A DNA stretch of 64,000 nucleotides from positions 43,005,218 to 43,069,217 of the forward strand of contig JAKSZU010000012.1 in NCBI GenBank assembly GCA_026018925.1, given 5' to 3'. The notes under the pieces are model-generated. The model worked only from the letters and a program-made list of their open reading frames with translations, was not told the DNA's origin and did no database searches. Origin of the DNA: Tupaia tana. Taxonomy: Eukaryota; Chordata; Mammalia; Scandentia; Tupaiidae. Positions within the stretch are counted from its first letter, which is position 1; the number at the start of each line of letters is the position of its first letter. Positions 1 through 10,225 of the stretch are shown here, in pieces. The translations under genes were made by a program, and so were the position numbers.

Positions 1-74
1 TACCCATCACACCACTGCTACATGAATCTTAATTGAAAGGGAACTGACATATAGATATGAAAAATAGGATTCTG

Positions 75-245
75 GGGGCCAGCAGGTGGTGTGGTAGAAG
101 GCACTGGACCCCCACATGGGTGACTGTGGTTCAAGTCCGGGACCTGGTGGCTTGCCTTCTCTCTCTCTCTCTCTCTGTCTCTCTTTCTGGTGAGTGCATG
201 TGTCCTATAGCAAATTAAAATAGTAATAATAATAATAATAAATAG
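75..245 (+). mobile_element. tRNA-derived SINE, A/B intermediate
   Basis: Has the tRNA-like head (GGTTCAAGTCCGGG box B), a CT-rich body, then both the CCTATAGCAAA motif typical of family A and the AAATTAAAAT tail typical of family B. Confidence 0.8.
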
Positions 246-297
246 AATTAGAAAAAAATACTTGGGCTCTGGCCAGCTGACTTAGAATCAGATTCCA

Positions 298-436
298 GGA
301 TCAGAAGGTGGCATAGTGGTTGAGAAGCTGGACTTCTACATGGCCAACTGTGGATTGAATCTGGACATGGTGGCTTGTTTTCTCATTTTCTCTCTCTCTG
401 ATAAGCACGCATGCCCTATAGCTAATTTTAAAAATA
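298..436 (+). mobile_element. tRNA-derived SINE, A/B intermediate, old
   Basis: Degenerate copy with GGTGGCATAGTGGTTGAG head, CT-rich middle and GCCCTATAGCTAATTTTAAAA end. Confidence 0.7.
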
Positions 437-445
437 ATCATGATT

Positions 446-708
446 GGGGCCAGCTGGCAGCGTAGTGACTAAGGTACTGGATTCCCACATGGCCAACCAC
501 GGTTTGAGTGCTGGACCCAGAGGCTTGAAACTCACATTGGGTGCGTGTGCATCCATGCCCAAGAATCCAGGAGGAAAATGAAGAGGAGGGATTGTGGCAT
601 AGCCCTCCCCACTGGGGGGTGATTTCTGGCTTTCTCTCTCATTGTCTCTCTCTGCCTCTTTGGGGAGCACATGTGCCCGACAGGAAAAATCTCTCTAAAA
701 AGAAATAA
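446..708 (+). mobile_element. tRNA-derived SINE family A, diverged
   Basis: Head GGGGCCAGCTGGCAGCGTAG, family A middle (TGGGTGCGTGTGC...GCCCAAGAATCC) and the CT-rich 3' part ending AAAAATCTCTCT. Confidence 0.8.
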
Positions 709-711
709 TAA

Positions 712-868
712 GGGGACCAGCGGGTGGCATGGTGGTTAAGGTGCTGGACACTCCCACATGGCTGACCACAGTTCAAGTCCTGGACCTGGTGGCTTGCTTT
801 CTTACTTTCCCTCTCTTGCTTCCTCTGTGTCTCTCTCTGGTCAAATTAAAATAAGTGAATGAAAAAAT
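712..868 (+). mobile_element. tRNA-derived SINE family B
   Basis: Head GGGGACCAGCGGGTGGCATG, box-B-like GTTCAAGTCC, CT-rich body, tail TGGTCAAATTAAAATAAG. Confidence 0.85.
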
Positions 869-870
869 AA

Positions 871-1147
871 GGGACCAGCAGTTAGCATAATGGCTATGTC
901 GCTGGACTCCCATGTAGTCGACTGCGGTTTGAGTCCCGGACCCGGTGGCTTAAACTCACGCTGGGCACGAGTGTGTGCATGCCCAAGGTCCCGAGAGGAC
1001 AATGGAGGAGAAGGGATTGTGATGTGGCCATCTCCCCTGGGAGGGTGATTTCTCGCTTTCTGTCTCCCTGTCTCTCTCTGTCTCTCTGGCGAGAGCACAC
1101 ACCCTATAGCAAAAACCTCTCCAAAAAAAAAAAAAAAAGAAAAAAGA
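871..1147 (+). mobile_element. tRNA-derived SINE family A, full length
   Basis: GGGACCAGCAGTTAGCATAATGG head through CCCTATAGCAAAAACCTCTCC and an A-rich tail. Confidence 0.9.
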
Positions 1148-1195
1148 AATTAAATTAAATTAAAAATAATTCTTTTTTTAAAAAAGTAATAATTA

Positions 1196-1288
1196 GGATC
1201 AGCAGATGGTATAATGGTTACGTCACTGAACTCCCACGTAGCAAGTGTGGTTTGAGTCCTGGACCCAGCGACTTAAAACTCACTCCAG
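1196..1288 (+). mobile_element. tRNA-derived SINE family A, 3'-truncated
   Basis: Only the tRNA-like head and start of the body (to AAAACTCACTCC) remain before the next element begins. Confidence 0.75.
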
Positions 1289-1290
1289 AT

Positions 1291-1538
1291 GGGGCCAGTA
1301 GATGGGTAATGGCTATGTTGCTGGACTTCCATGTAGCCAACAGAGTTCAACTCCTGGACCTGGTGGCTTAAAACTCACATTGGGTGTGTGTGCGTGCGTG
1401 CCCAAAACCCCGAGAGGAGACTGGAGGAGAAGGGACTGCGGCGTGGCCATCTCCCCTGGGGGTGTGGTGATTTCTCGCTTTCTGTCTCTCTCTCTGTCTC
1501 TCCACAACTACACGTGCCCTATAGCAAAAACCTCTCTC
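1291..1538 (+). mobile_element. tRNA-derived SINE family A (left arm of inverted pair)
   Basis: Full-length copy ending CCCTATAGCAAAAACCTCTC, directly facing a minus-strand copy with only a T run between them. Confidence 0.9.
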
Positions 1539-1540
1539 TT

Positions 1541-1796
1541 TTTTTTTTTTTTTTTTTTTGAAGAGGTTTTTGCTATAGGGCGCGTGCGCTCGCCAGAAAG
1601 ACAGAGACAGAGAGATAGAAAGCGAGAAATCACCCCCCAGAGGGGATGGCCATGCCGCAATCCCTTCTCCTCTCGGGATCTTGGGCACATACGCACACGC
1701 GCCCAGCATGAGTTCAAGCCGCCGGGTCCGGGACTCGAACCGTGGTTGACTACATGGGAGTCCAGCAACATAGCCATTACGCTAACTGCTGGTCCC
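1541..1796 (-). mobile_element. tRNA-derived SINE family A (right arm of inverted pair)
   Basis: Reads GAGGTTTTTGCTATAGGGCG ... CTAACTGCTGGTCCC on the + strand, the reverse complement of a full-length copy. Confidence 0.9.
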
Positions 1797-1835
1797 ATCA
1801 AAAATCTCTCTTAAAAAAGAAAGAAAGAAACCCTT

Positions 1836-2000
1836 GCTCCAGGCATGTGTGCGTGTGTGCCCAAAATCCTGAGAGGAGAATGGAGAAGAAGGGATTGTTG
1901 CATGGCCATCCCCCTGGGGGGTGATATCTTATTTTATGTCTCTCTGTTTCTCTATCTCTCCAGTGAGTGCATGCACCCTATAGCTAAAATCTCTCTCTCT
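1836..2000 (+). mobile_element. tRNA-derived SINE family A, 5'-truncated
   Basis: Begins in the GTGTGCGTGTGTGCCCAAAATCC region and ends CCCTATAGCTAAAATCTCTC; the tRNA head is missing. Confidence 0.8.
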
Positions 2001-2002
2001 TG

Positions 2003-2262
2003 AGACCGGCAGATTATGTAATGGTTATGTCGCTGGACTCCCACGTAGTTGACTACAGTTGAAGTCCTGGGTCCAGTGGCTTGAAACTTATGCCAGGTGC
2101 ATGCATGTGCGGTGTGTGTGTGTGTATGTGTGTGCCCAAAATCCCCAGAGGAGACAGGATTGAGAGGTGGCCATCCCCCTGTGGAGTGAGTTTTCACTTT
2201 CTGTCCCTCTGTCTCTCTGGTGAGCACAACAGCAAAATATCTCTCTGAAAAACACTCTCAAA
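2003..2262 (+). mobile_element. tRNA-derived SINE family A
   Basis: AGACCGGCAGATTATGTAATGG head; the body contains an expanded GTGTGTGTGTGTATG stretch; weak 3' end AGCAAAATATCTCTCTG. Confidence 0.82.
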
Positions 2263-2280
2263 AATTATTATTAATAGGTG

Positions 2281-2543
2281 GGAACCAGCAGTTAGCGTAA
2301 TGGCTATGTCGCTGGACTCCCACGTAGTCGACCGCGGTTCGCGTCTCGGACCCGGTGGCTTACAACTCACGCCGGGCGCGTGTGCGTGCGTGCCCAAGAT
2401 CCCGAGAGGAGAATGGAGGAGAAGGGATTGCGGCGTGACCATCCCCCCTGGGGGGTGATTTCTCGCTTTCTGTCTCTATGTCTCTCTCTGTCTGTCTGGC
2501 GAGCGCACGCGCCCTATAGCGAAAAAACCTCTCCAAAAAAAAA
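2281..2543 (+). mobile_element. tRNA-derived SINE family A, young, with target duplication
   Basis: Near-consensus full-length copy. The flanking repeat AAATTATTATTAATAGG occurs just before and just after it. Shares private variants (TCTCGGACCC, CTTACAACTC, CGTGACCATC, CTCTATGTC) with the copy at 41,744. Confidence 0.93.
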
Positions 2544-2555
2544 TTATTATTAATA

Positions 2556-2728
2556 GGGACCAGCAGGTGGTGTGGTGGTTAAGGTGCTGGACTCCCACAT
2601 GGCTGTCTGTGGCTCGAGTCCCAGACCTGGCGTCTTGCTTTCTCACTTTTCCTCTCTCTCTCTCTCACTCTGTCCCTCTCTGGTCAAATTTAAAATAAAT
2701 AAATAAATAAAGTTGAATAACATAATTC
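2556..2728 (+). mobile_element. tRNA-derived SINE family B (left arm of inverted pair)
   Basis: GGGACCAGCAGGTGGTGTGG head, GGCTCGAGTCCCAG box B, tail TGGTCAAATTTAAAATAAAT. Confidence 0.88.
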
Positions 2729-2747
2729 CTTTTAGTTTGTTTGTTTA

Positions 2748-2912
2748 GAATTATTTTATTTATTCATTTATTTATCTATTGTAATTTGACCAGAGATGGG
2801 CAGAGTGAGAGAAAGGGAAAGCGAGAAAGCAAGCTGCCAAGTCCGGGATTCGAACTGCAGTTGGCCATGTGGAAGTCCAGTGCCCTTAGATACCATGCCA
2901 CCTGCTGGCCCC
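2748..2912 (-). mobile_element. tRNA-derived SINE family B (right arm of inverted pair)
   Basis: On the + strand GAATTATTTTATTTATTC ... GCCACCTGCTGGCCCC, the reverse complement of family B. Confidence 0.88.
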
Positions 2913-3126
2913 CATACTTTTTAAATTTTTTTTAAATTAGTTAGCAAGGCGAGGAGGAGCTGCATTCCAGGTATCAGGAGTCACATGTATAAACACTCCC
3001 AGGAGAGAGTGAGGACTTAGTGCATTCTGGCAATGACAAGTCGCTGCATGTGACCCAAGCACACCTTGAAGCGGATGAGTACTGAAAGATGTGTTTTTTT
3101 TCTTTCTTTCTTTCTTTCTTTTCTAC

Positions 3127-3292
3127 ATAATTATTTATTTAATTTTTTTCCTTATTATTTTTATTATTCAATTTGACCAGAGAGAGACAGAGCAAGAGAG
3201 ACAGAGAAAGCAAGCTGCTAGGTCCGGGACTTAAAACATGGTTGGCCATGTGGGAGTCCAGCATCTTAACCACCATGCCATCTGCTGGCCCT
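3127..3292 (-). mobile_element. tRNA-derived SINE family B
   Basis: Reverse-complement copy: AATTTGACCAGAGAGAGACAG, AAAGCAAGCTGCTAGGTCC, ending CCATCTGCTGGCCC. Confidence 0.88.
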
Positions 3293-4402
3293 GAGATGCG
3301 TTGTTTCTGAGGCGGTAGTTCAAAGTGACAGAAAATGCACAGACAATAAAGGAAGATACTGACTCAAGGGACTAGGAAGTTCAGGGGTGTAGTAGCTTCA
3401 GGTGGGGTGGGTCCAGTGGCTCAGTGATGTCGCTGAGAAACCAGAAGTGCTGGCTTTCCTTGGAGAGGCTGGCGTCCACCCTCCTGGGTCAGCGTCCTGG
3501 CCTCTGTCCTGTGACTGCAGCGTGCTGGCTGGGCCAGTTTAAGTCTCTCGTCTACCTCTGAGCTGACCACGGGGTCCAGTCTTGGGGAAGCTGGCAATAA
3601 AGTGTGGTCAGGCTCATCAAGGCATGGATCCCTAAATGAGGGAGGGAAAGGCTAAACGGAGGCCGGGGGCCAGATTTTGAAGGCGATAAATCATATTAAG
3701 GGGATTGAACTTAATCCGAGGATAATGAGAAGCAGAGGATTGATTTCACCAGATTGAGTTTTAGGAAGATCACCCTGGCTATTGAATAAAGAACAGATTA
3801 GAGGAGGCAGAGAGGCTGGTTGGGAGGCTCTTTCCCTGAAGGGATAAGGCCAGGGAGTGGCATGGGGGCAAGCACGGATGGGAATGGGAGAGGGCTAGAC
3901 CTGGAAGTAAAGGGAGGGACTCACTTAGGGCCCTGGGGGGAAAGGAAACAGGAGGCGGGCCTGGTGGGGCCTGAGGCATAGAGGGTAAAGCTGAGTCCAG
4001 AAAGGAGGTGAGGGTCTGTGCTGGGGGTGGAGGTGGGGGTGTCTACAGCCCGGGGTTTGATAATCAGAGGCTGGAGAATTGAGAAATGCAGATGGAGCCC
4101 AGAGGACTGATACTAAGGGTTGGGAGGCCACCTGGATGGAGGCCAGGGAAGAGCTCCTGTCCAGGAGCCAGAGGTGGCCCTCTCTGTCCTGTCCAGCCGG
4201 AGGTGGAGTGGAATGAGACCATACCAGCCAAAGGGCCTTCGGGTTGGGTTTAGAGATAACAAAGCTGCTGTGACCTTGGTAGGAACAGTTCTTGTGGGGT
4301 GGCAGAGGGAGGATACTGTGGCTCTGCAAGGGGTTGGGAAGTGAGTGGGAGGTGAGGACAAGGATAGAGGGGTGTGAACAACTCTTTTAAGAAGCCCAGC
4401 TA

Positions 4403-4430
4403 CAAAAAAAAAAAAAAAAAAAAAAAAAAA
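4403..4430 (+). repeat. Poly(A) run
   Basis: A homopolymer of about 28 A residues with no recognised retroelement body immediately upstream. Confidence 0.9.
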
Positions 4431-5106
4431 GAAAAGGAAAGACAGCAGTAGCTTTAGCTGAAAGTAGCTAAGGTGAACAGGGGATGGAGGGAGGGGCGCG
4501 CAGCCTGGGAATGAGGTCAGCTTTCAAGGGGGGTACTACATTAGAGGGAGAGGGAAGGAGCTGAATCTGTGGGTGAGGTGGCAAGCCACAGAGGGTTTCC
4601 TCCCACATGGCCTCAGTTTTCTCAGGAAATGGAAGGCAAAATCATTTGCTAAAAGCCATGCAGGGGGTGAGGTGGTGGAAGACTATGGTGGGTGAGGGGT
4701 GGGGAGGGCTCAAAAGGTGTTCACCGCCAGGCTGGAAGCCTTGGGTGTGACCTGGCAGAGCAGAGCACCTGCAGGACCCAGCAGTCGAGAGGGAGGGGCT
4801 GGACATCCTGTGTGCAGATGGGTGGGCCAGGCCAGGGTTTACAGGGTGGGTGGGGCATTCTGGGACATCAGGTGGGGCTCAGCTGATGGTGAGTTGGTGA
4901 GCCGACCTGTTTGGCTGGATCAGACACAGAGTAGAAAGCTCCTGAGTAAGTTTCAATGTTGCCCGGAAGGCAATAGGGAGCCACAGAAGGTTATTGAGCA
5001 GGAGTACAGCATGATCAAAGCAATATTTAAGAATTTGTACCCAAAATAATCCTTAAAAAATTTCATATCCAACTATGTGCATAAAATGAATTAGAAGAAT
5101 CAGACT

Positions 5107-5375
5107 GGGGACCATTGGATGGTGTAATGGTTATGTCACTGGACTCCCATGTAGACTGTGGTTCAAGTTTCAGATCCCGCAGCCTAAAACACGCTGGGTG
5201 TGTGTGTGTGTGCGTGTGCCTGAAATCCAGAGAAGAGAAAGGAGGAAAAGGATTTGCCGTGTGGCTATCCCACCTGGAGGGTGATCTCTCGCTTTCTGTC
5301 TTTTTGTTTCTGTGGCAATCGCACATGCCCCATAGCAAAAATCTCTCTCTCTAAAAACAAAACAAAACAAAAAAA
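5107..5375 (+). mobile_element. tRNA-derived SINE family A, diverged
   Basis: GGGGACCATTGGATGGTGTAATGG head, GTGTGTGTGTGCGTG body, CCCCATAGCAAAAATCTCTC end, then an ACAAA-rich tail. Confidence 0.85.
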
Positions 5376-5483
5376 CACACACAAAAAGAGGGAAGAACGT
5401 GGAGTTGTTGACAAATCTACAGGGAAGACATTAGTTGTCTGATGTCATGAAGGAGGAGCTTCCTGTGCCAAAAGTCAGATCCA

Positions 5484-5580
5484 GGGGCCAGCCAGTGGCA
5501 TAGTGGTTAAGACAGCTGGATCCCACAGGGCTGACTACATGGTTTTAGTGCCAGACCCATTGGCTTGAAAAACACAATGG
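5484..5580 (+). mobile_element. tRNA-derived SINE family C, 3'-truncated
   Basis: GGGGCCAGCCAGTGGCATAG head with the family C signs CTGGATCCCAC and CTTGAAAAACACA; ends where a family B element begins. Confidence 0.75.
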
Positions 5581-5581
5581 G

Positions 5582-5745
5582 AGACCAGCAGATGGTGTGG
5601 TGGTTAATGTGCTGGACTCCCACATGGCTGACTGGTTCGAGTCCTGGACCTGGTGGCTTGCTTTTTCACTTTTCCTCTCTCTTTCTCTGTTTCTCTCTGG
5701 TGAGCTCACATGCCCTACAGCAAATTTTGAAAATATAATAATAAC
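5582..5745 (+). mobile_element. tRNA-derived SINE, A/B intermediate
   Basis: Family B head (GTTCGAGTCCTGG) with a 3' end that keeps GAGCTCACATGCCCTACAGC before the AAATTTTGAAAAT tail. Confidence 0.82.
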
Positions 5746-5746
5746 A

Positions 5747-5995
5747 GGGACCAGCAGTTAGCGTAATGGCTATGTCGCTGAACTCCCACGTAGTTGACCG
5801 CAGTTCGTGTCCAGGACCCGGTGGCTTAAAATTCACGCCGGGCGCGTGTGCGTGCGTGCCCAAGATCCCGAGAGGAGAACGGACGAGAAGGGATTGCGGC
5901 GTGGCCATCCACCCTGGGGGATGATTTCTCGCTTTCTGTCTCTCTGGCAAGTGCATGCGCCCCATAGCAAAACTCTCTCTAAATAAATAAATAAT
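5747..5995 (+). mobile_element. tRNA-derived SINE family A, full length
   Basis: GGGACCAGCAGTTAGCGTAA head to CCCCATAGCAAAACTCTCTC, then AAATAAATAAAT. Confidence 0.9.
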
Positions 5996-6024
5996 TTAAA
6001 ATTAAAAATAAAATTCATGCTGGG

Positions 6025-6241
6025 AGGTGCCAGCAGGTGGTATGGTGGTTAGAACTCCCAGGTAGCCAACCACTTGCTCCAGTCCTGAACCTGATGGTTT
6101 TTGAATCACGTTAGGTGTGTGTGCATGTATGCCCAAAATCCCAAAGGAGAATGGAGGAAAAGAGATTGCAAAATGGTCATCCCTCTCTTTGACCATCTCT
6201 CTCTCCTGAGCGCACATGCCCTATAGCAGAAAAAAAAAAAG
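6025..6241 (+). mobile_element. tRNA-derived SINE family A, diverged
   Basis: GTGCCAGCAGGTGGTATGG head, AATCACGTTAGGTGTGTGTG body, GCCCTATAGCAG and a poly(A) tail. Confidence 0.78.
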
Positions 6242-6301
6242 AAGTCTGATCCAGAAGCCCAAAGGCCCAAGGTGGGGACAGCCTTGAAAACTGGTTTTCA
6301 G

Positions 6302-6557
6302 GGGGAACCAGCAGTTAGCGTAATGGCTATGTCGCTGGACTCCCACGTAGTCTACCGTGGTTCGCGTCCCAGACCCGGTGGCTTAGAACTCACGCCGGGC
6401 GTGTGTGCGTGCGTGCCCAAGATCCCGAGAGGAGAATGGAGGAGAAGGGATTGCGGCGTGGCCATCCCCCCTGGGGGGTGATTTCTCGCTTTCTGTCTCT
6501 CTGTCTCTCACTGTCTGTCTGGCTAGCGCACACGCCCTATAGCAAAAAAAAAAAAAA
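6302..6557 (+). mobile_element. tRNA-derived SINE family A, young, with target duplication
   Basis: Near-consensus copy flanked by GAAAACTGGTTTTCAG (6286-6301) and GAAAACTGGTTTGCAG (6558-6573), a 16-base duplication with one mismatch. Confidence 0.94.
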
Positions 6558-6573
6558 GAAAACTGGTTTGCAG

Positions 6574-9500
6574 AGCACAGATTGCCTTATGGAGCAATGA
6601 GCCGTGGGCAGAAGGGGCTCTGCTGAGGGGGCCTACAGGAGACCTCTGCTTGGATGGAAACCAGCTTATGTGGGTGTTCTTACTACCTCCTGCTTGGAAC
6701 CTCTTACCAATTGGTCAGGGTTATTCCCTTTTAGCAAAGGAGGGACCGAGGCTTGGAGAGGCCAAACAACTCACCTAAGGCCATGCAGAAGGTGGAAAAC
6801 AGAGCCAGGACTCACTCTAGGCCTGCCCTGGCCCCACTGCTTTCCCCACCCCCGCCCGGTTGCCAGATCTCTGCTGTCATTTCCCTAGGGGGCTCTGTTC
6901 CACCTGGCTGCTCTGAGATTCTGTGTGGCCCAGGGGGAAGGACTTCCTGGGATTGGACCTGAGGTCAGTGTGTCCAGTGACCAAGGGGGATGTGACCCAG
7001 GTCTCACTTCCAGGACATGGGCTCTTCAGGGGCCAGGCTCAGCCCCCTGAGGAGGACGTTTGTACCCAGGCTGAGGTGGGGACCCCCTTGGTCCATGCAG
7101 TCACCGCCAGAGGGCGCAGCTGTTGTCCAGGTGAGGGCGAGGGGAGGCCCCTTTCCCAGCTCCCAGAGAAACCAAGCTCCTGGGTCTGGAAGCTGCCCTC
7201 AGTCTGGGCAGCCTGTTGTCTTCCTGTCGTTTCCAGCTGAGGTCTTGCTGACCTTCCTCCTTAGTTCCTGCTTTGCTCTCGGGGAGCCAGATTTCCTGGG
7301 CGTGGGTGTCAGGAAGCCTGGGGTCTCCTTGCTGACCTCATGCCTGGTTTTGTTCTGTCCACCCCCTTCCCACTCGCCACTCCAAGATGTGCCTGCCTAG
7401 CCTCTGTAGTCCCCTCCTTGCATGGCCACAGTGCAGAGACAGTGCCAAGCACCAGATTGCCACCTCTGTCACCTTCTCAGCTGCTTCACAACCCGGGGGG
7501 GCGGGGGCAGGGCTGGGGTGGTAGCACAGGCCAGGCCGACCAGGGTAGGCCCAGAGATGCGGGTGAGGGATAGTACCCTGGGCCACACAACCTGCCAGAG
7601 AGCTCCAGTAGGCAGAACGGGAGAGAGACCAAATTTCTGACTGGGAAGACTGAGGGGTGGAGGCCCAGGAGGGAGCTCCCTTTGCCCTGTCCACTCTAGC
7701 CCACCTCCCCCATTTCCCTCCAGTGGGGCCTTCCAGCCAGCCTCTCTGCCCATCCCCCAGTTGCTCAGCAGGGTTTCTGCTCAGGTCCCATACCTTCCCT
7801 CCTCCTCCCTGCCCTCCAGCCTGCCTCCCTCCCCACGTTTAGCCCCTTGGTCCTGGCCTTTGAAGGGCTGGCCAGGGTCCCGGGCCCCACACCACAGTGG
7901 CCAGCCTACTGGGCCGGAGCTCAGGACAGTCCTAGTCTGTCTGGCAGAGCTGGTGGGTTGGGTATTGGCTGAAGCTGCCCCCGCTTTTGGGAGGGAGGAG
8001 GGAGCTGAAGGGAGGCTGGGTGGCTCACCCAAGGTCACCCTTTTCTTTCCCAGCATCCCTGTCCAACCTTTGTCCCTGCTGCCTCACCTTGAGGAGAAAG
8101 AAGGCAAGATGCCCAAGAGGCGCAGCACAAAGGAGGCACGCCAAGACAAAGGCTCTTCGGGCCCCTAACATTTATTCACTTAATAAACGCTGAGTGCCTG
8201 CTGTATACGCGGGGCCCTGAGAACACAGCAGTGGGCACAGTCCTGGCCCTCATCTGGCTCACGGCTCAGCAGGCAGACAGGCGACACCCAGTCACACGAA
8301 TCATGGGAACCCGTGTCTGTGAGCTGGGTGGCGAGGGCGCCAGCAGGATCTGGCAGTGAGGAGCCTTTTGTGGCCTAGGCCAGGGGGCCAGGCTCCGGGG
8401 CAGGGGCCTGTGTGGAGCTGAGCAGAGCCTCAGTGTTCTCGTCTGGAAGCACAGGAAAGGAATGTGTCCTGACCTGGGGCTTCTGCAAGCAGCCTGTCTC
8501 TTGGCCTGCAGCCCTCCAGGGAAGGACGAGTGGGAGCCATCAGTGAAAATGGCGGGATGGCATCCCCGGAGAGTACCTGGAGGAGGGGAGGGACGACCCC
8601 CATTCTTGTGGTTCTCTGCTACCGAGCTTTCCAGACCTGTCTCAGACTGGAGGGAGGGCTGGTCCTGAGCTGTCTCTCCGCTCTCCCTCCCACACCCCAT
8701 GTTCCTGGCCACGTGGCACCTCTGGGCCCCAGGCCTGGGGGAGGATGGTTCCTGACCTGGGGGTTTGGGGGGCCAGGAAAAAAGTGGGTGAGACCCAGGG
8801 TACTGTTGAGATGGGTCCTGTGGTGTAGCCCCGCCCCACAACCCCAGGGCTGCAGGGAGGGGTGCTGTCTCTTTAAGAGCCTTCAGGCTGCTGGGAGCAG
8901 ATGGCCAGGCCAGCCAGGGCCCCTTGTCCTTTGTGTGGCTTTGCACAAAAGAGGGGGCCAGCTGGGGAGGGGGCGGCTGCAGCAGGTGGGAGGGGTGGGG
9001 CCCTGCCCCTCCCCCTCCTAAGTGCACCCTTGCCCCTTGAGGGAAGGATTGCACACTGGAAATGTGCTTCCTGTCTGGACCCTGTGGCCCCAACAGTGGC
9101 CCCCAGATTCCTAGGGTACCCTTCCCGTGTCATAGTCCACCTCCTAGGCAGAAGCTTCACCACACCAGGACCTAGGGATCCCCCCATCCCAGAGAACAAA
9201 CCTCCCCTCCTTGCAGAATCTTCCTTGGCCCTGAGAAGGGAAAACAGAATTAGGTCTATAGGGTGGGGGGCTGCCGGGGCAGGAAGGAAGCCAGTGCCTG
9301 GGGATCCTAGCTAGACAGACTGGGTAACTGGGGGAGCCCTGGAGGAAGGGGGCAAGACATTAGCAGAATGCTGAGTGCTGGGAGTGGGGGAGGGGCCGGG
9401 TCCCCAGGAGGTAAGGGTATGGTAAGGAGGCAAGGGTGGGGGGATGAGGACCCGATGGAGGCCCTGCTTGATGGGGGTTGAAGGGCCAAGATGGAAGATG

Positions 9501-9770
9501 CCTTCACAGGAGAGGGTGGTGCCCAGCAATGGTTCCCTGCCAGGAAGGAGGGAAGGAGAGTAGGGCCTCTCTAAAGGGTGGAGGTGCTGGGGGCAGGGAT
9601 GGCACCTTGCCACTCAGGAGGGGTCAGCCAGGGAAGACTCTTTCCATCCTGGAGCAGCTCCCTTAGCTCAGCACGGCCCTTGGTCCATTCATTCTCCTCC
9701 TTGGTCCAGACCTCCCCACCCTGGGGCTTGGTGCCCAATTCATGATTTAAGAGGAGGAAAAAGGCCCTGG
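6574..9770. other. Intergenic region upstream of RCOR2, no gene recognised
   Basis: About 3.2 kb of GC-rich, mostly unique sequence with no tRNA-SINE copies, one MIR-like remnant and no exon with splice sites that I can match to a known protein. Open frames of up to 275 codons occur on the minus strand (8266-9093), but they are GC-driven, low in complexity and lack family similarity. Around 8160-8300 the sequence resembles an old interspersed repeat ('endings in ... tttattcacttaataaacg' followed by an 'opening-balance' style unit), which I could not name. Confidence 0.6.
6690..6850 (-). mobile_element. MIR-like remnant
   Basis: AGGGACCGAGGCTTGGAGAGG, CACCTAAGGCCATGCAGAAGG and CAGAGCCAGGACTCAC resemble the ancient mammalian MIR core in reverse orientation. 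Confidence 0.5.
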
Positions 9771-9774
9771 AGCC

Positions 9775-10225
9775 CTGGCCCGAGGTGTGGCGGGCAACGT
9801 GGCCGCCGGCTGGGTGGCCCCATGTGGCTCTGCAGCGTAGCAGCCGGGTGGGGTCGTGCCTGGTTTTGCCCGGCGGCCCGCAGGAGCCCCGAGGAATAGG
9901 CGGCCCCAGCCGGGTCGTGGCCCGACCGCAGGACCCCGGCCGCTCGGCCGCAGTCAGCGAGTGGGGGCAGGGATCCCTGGCTGGGCCCTGGCTGCTTCTA
10001 AATTTAGGAATCTGATTACAGAGTGGACGAGGAAGGGAAGGCAGAAGAGCGCGCGAGTGTAAGCTCGGCTCCGTCTGGGCACAGCGGGGTGTGCCCGGCT
10101 GGAGGTGTGTCCAGGAGTCTGGGGCTCGGAGTAGGAGGGGCGGCGGGCGGGGGCTTCGGCCTGTGTGCGCTGCAGCACGTGCCCCGGGCGGCGGGGACGG
10201 GCACCGGCGTAGCTCGCAGGCTCAG
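9775..10225. promoter_or_regulatory. Upstream CpG-rich island, candidate distal RCOR2 promoter or enhancer
   Basis: A second CpG-dense block about 1 kb upstream of the main RCOR2 island, separated from it by less CpG-rich sequence. It holds many CGG/CCG motifs, a CACGTG E-box near 10,177 and an isolated AT-rich palindrome at 9998-10007. No coding exon is recognised here. Whether it starts a transcript is unknown. Confidence 0.5.
9998..10007. promoter_or_regulatory. MEF2-like site CTAAATTTAG
   Basis: The ten-base palindrome CTAAATTTAG fits the MEF2 consensus YTAWWWWTAR exactly and stands alone in a GC-rich island. Binding is inferred from the motif only. Confidence 0.4.

Noticed and set aside
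871..1147. tRNA-like heads as functional tRNA genes
   Set aside because: They have box A/B-like motifs but no proper cloverleaf, are followed by SINE bodies and occur dozens of times.
1302..1814. 170-codon open frame across two SINEs
   Set aside because: It reads through an inverted SINE pair; the peptide is SINE translation repeated at many other places.
1..6573. NAA40, the expected neighbour upstream of RCOR2
   Set aside because: No exon of an N-acetyltransferase was recognised; it probably lies beyond the left edge.
8266..9093. 275-codon open frame on the minus strand
   Set aside because: GC-rich shadow frame with low-complexity Pro/Ser/Gly content, no splice context or family similarity.
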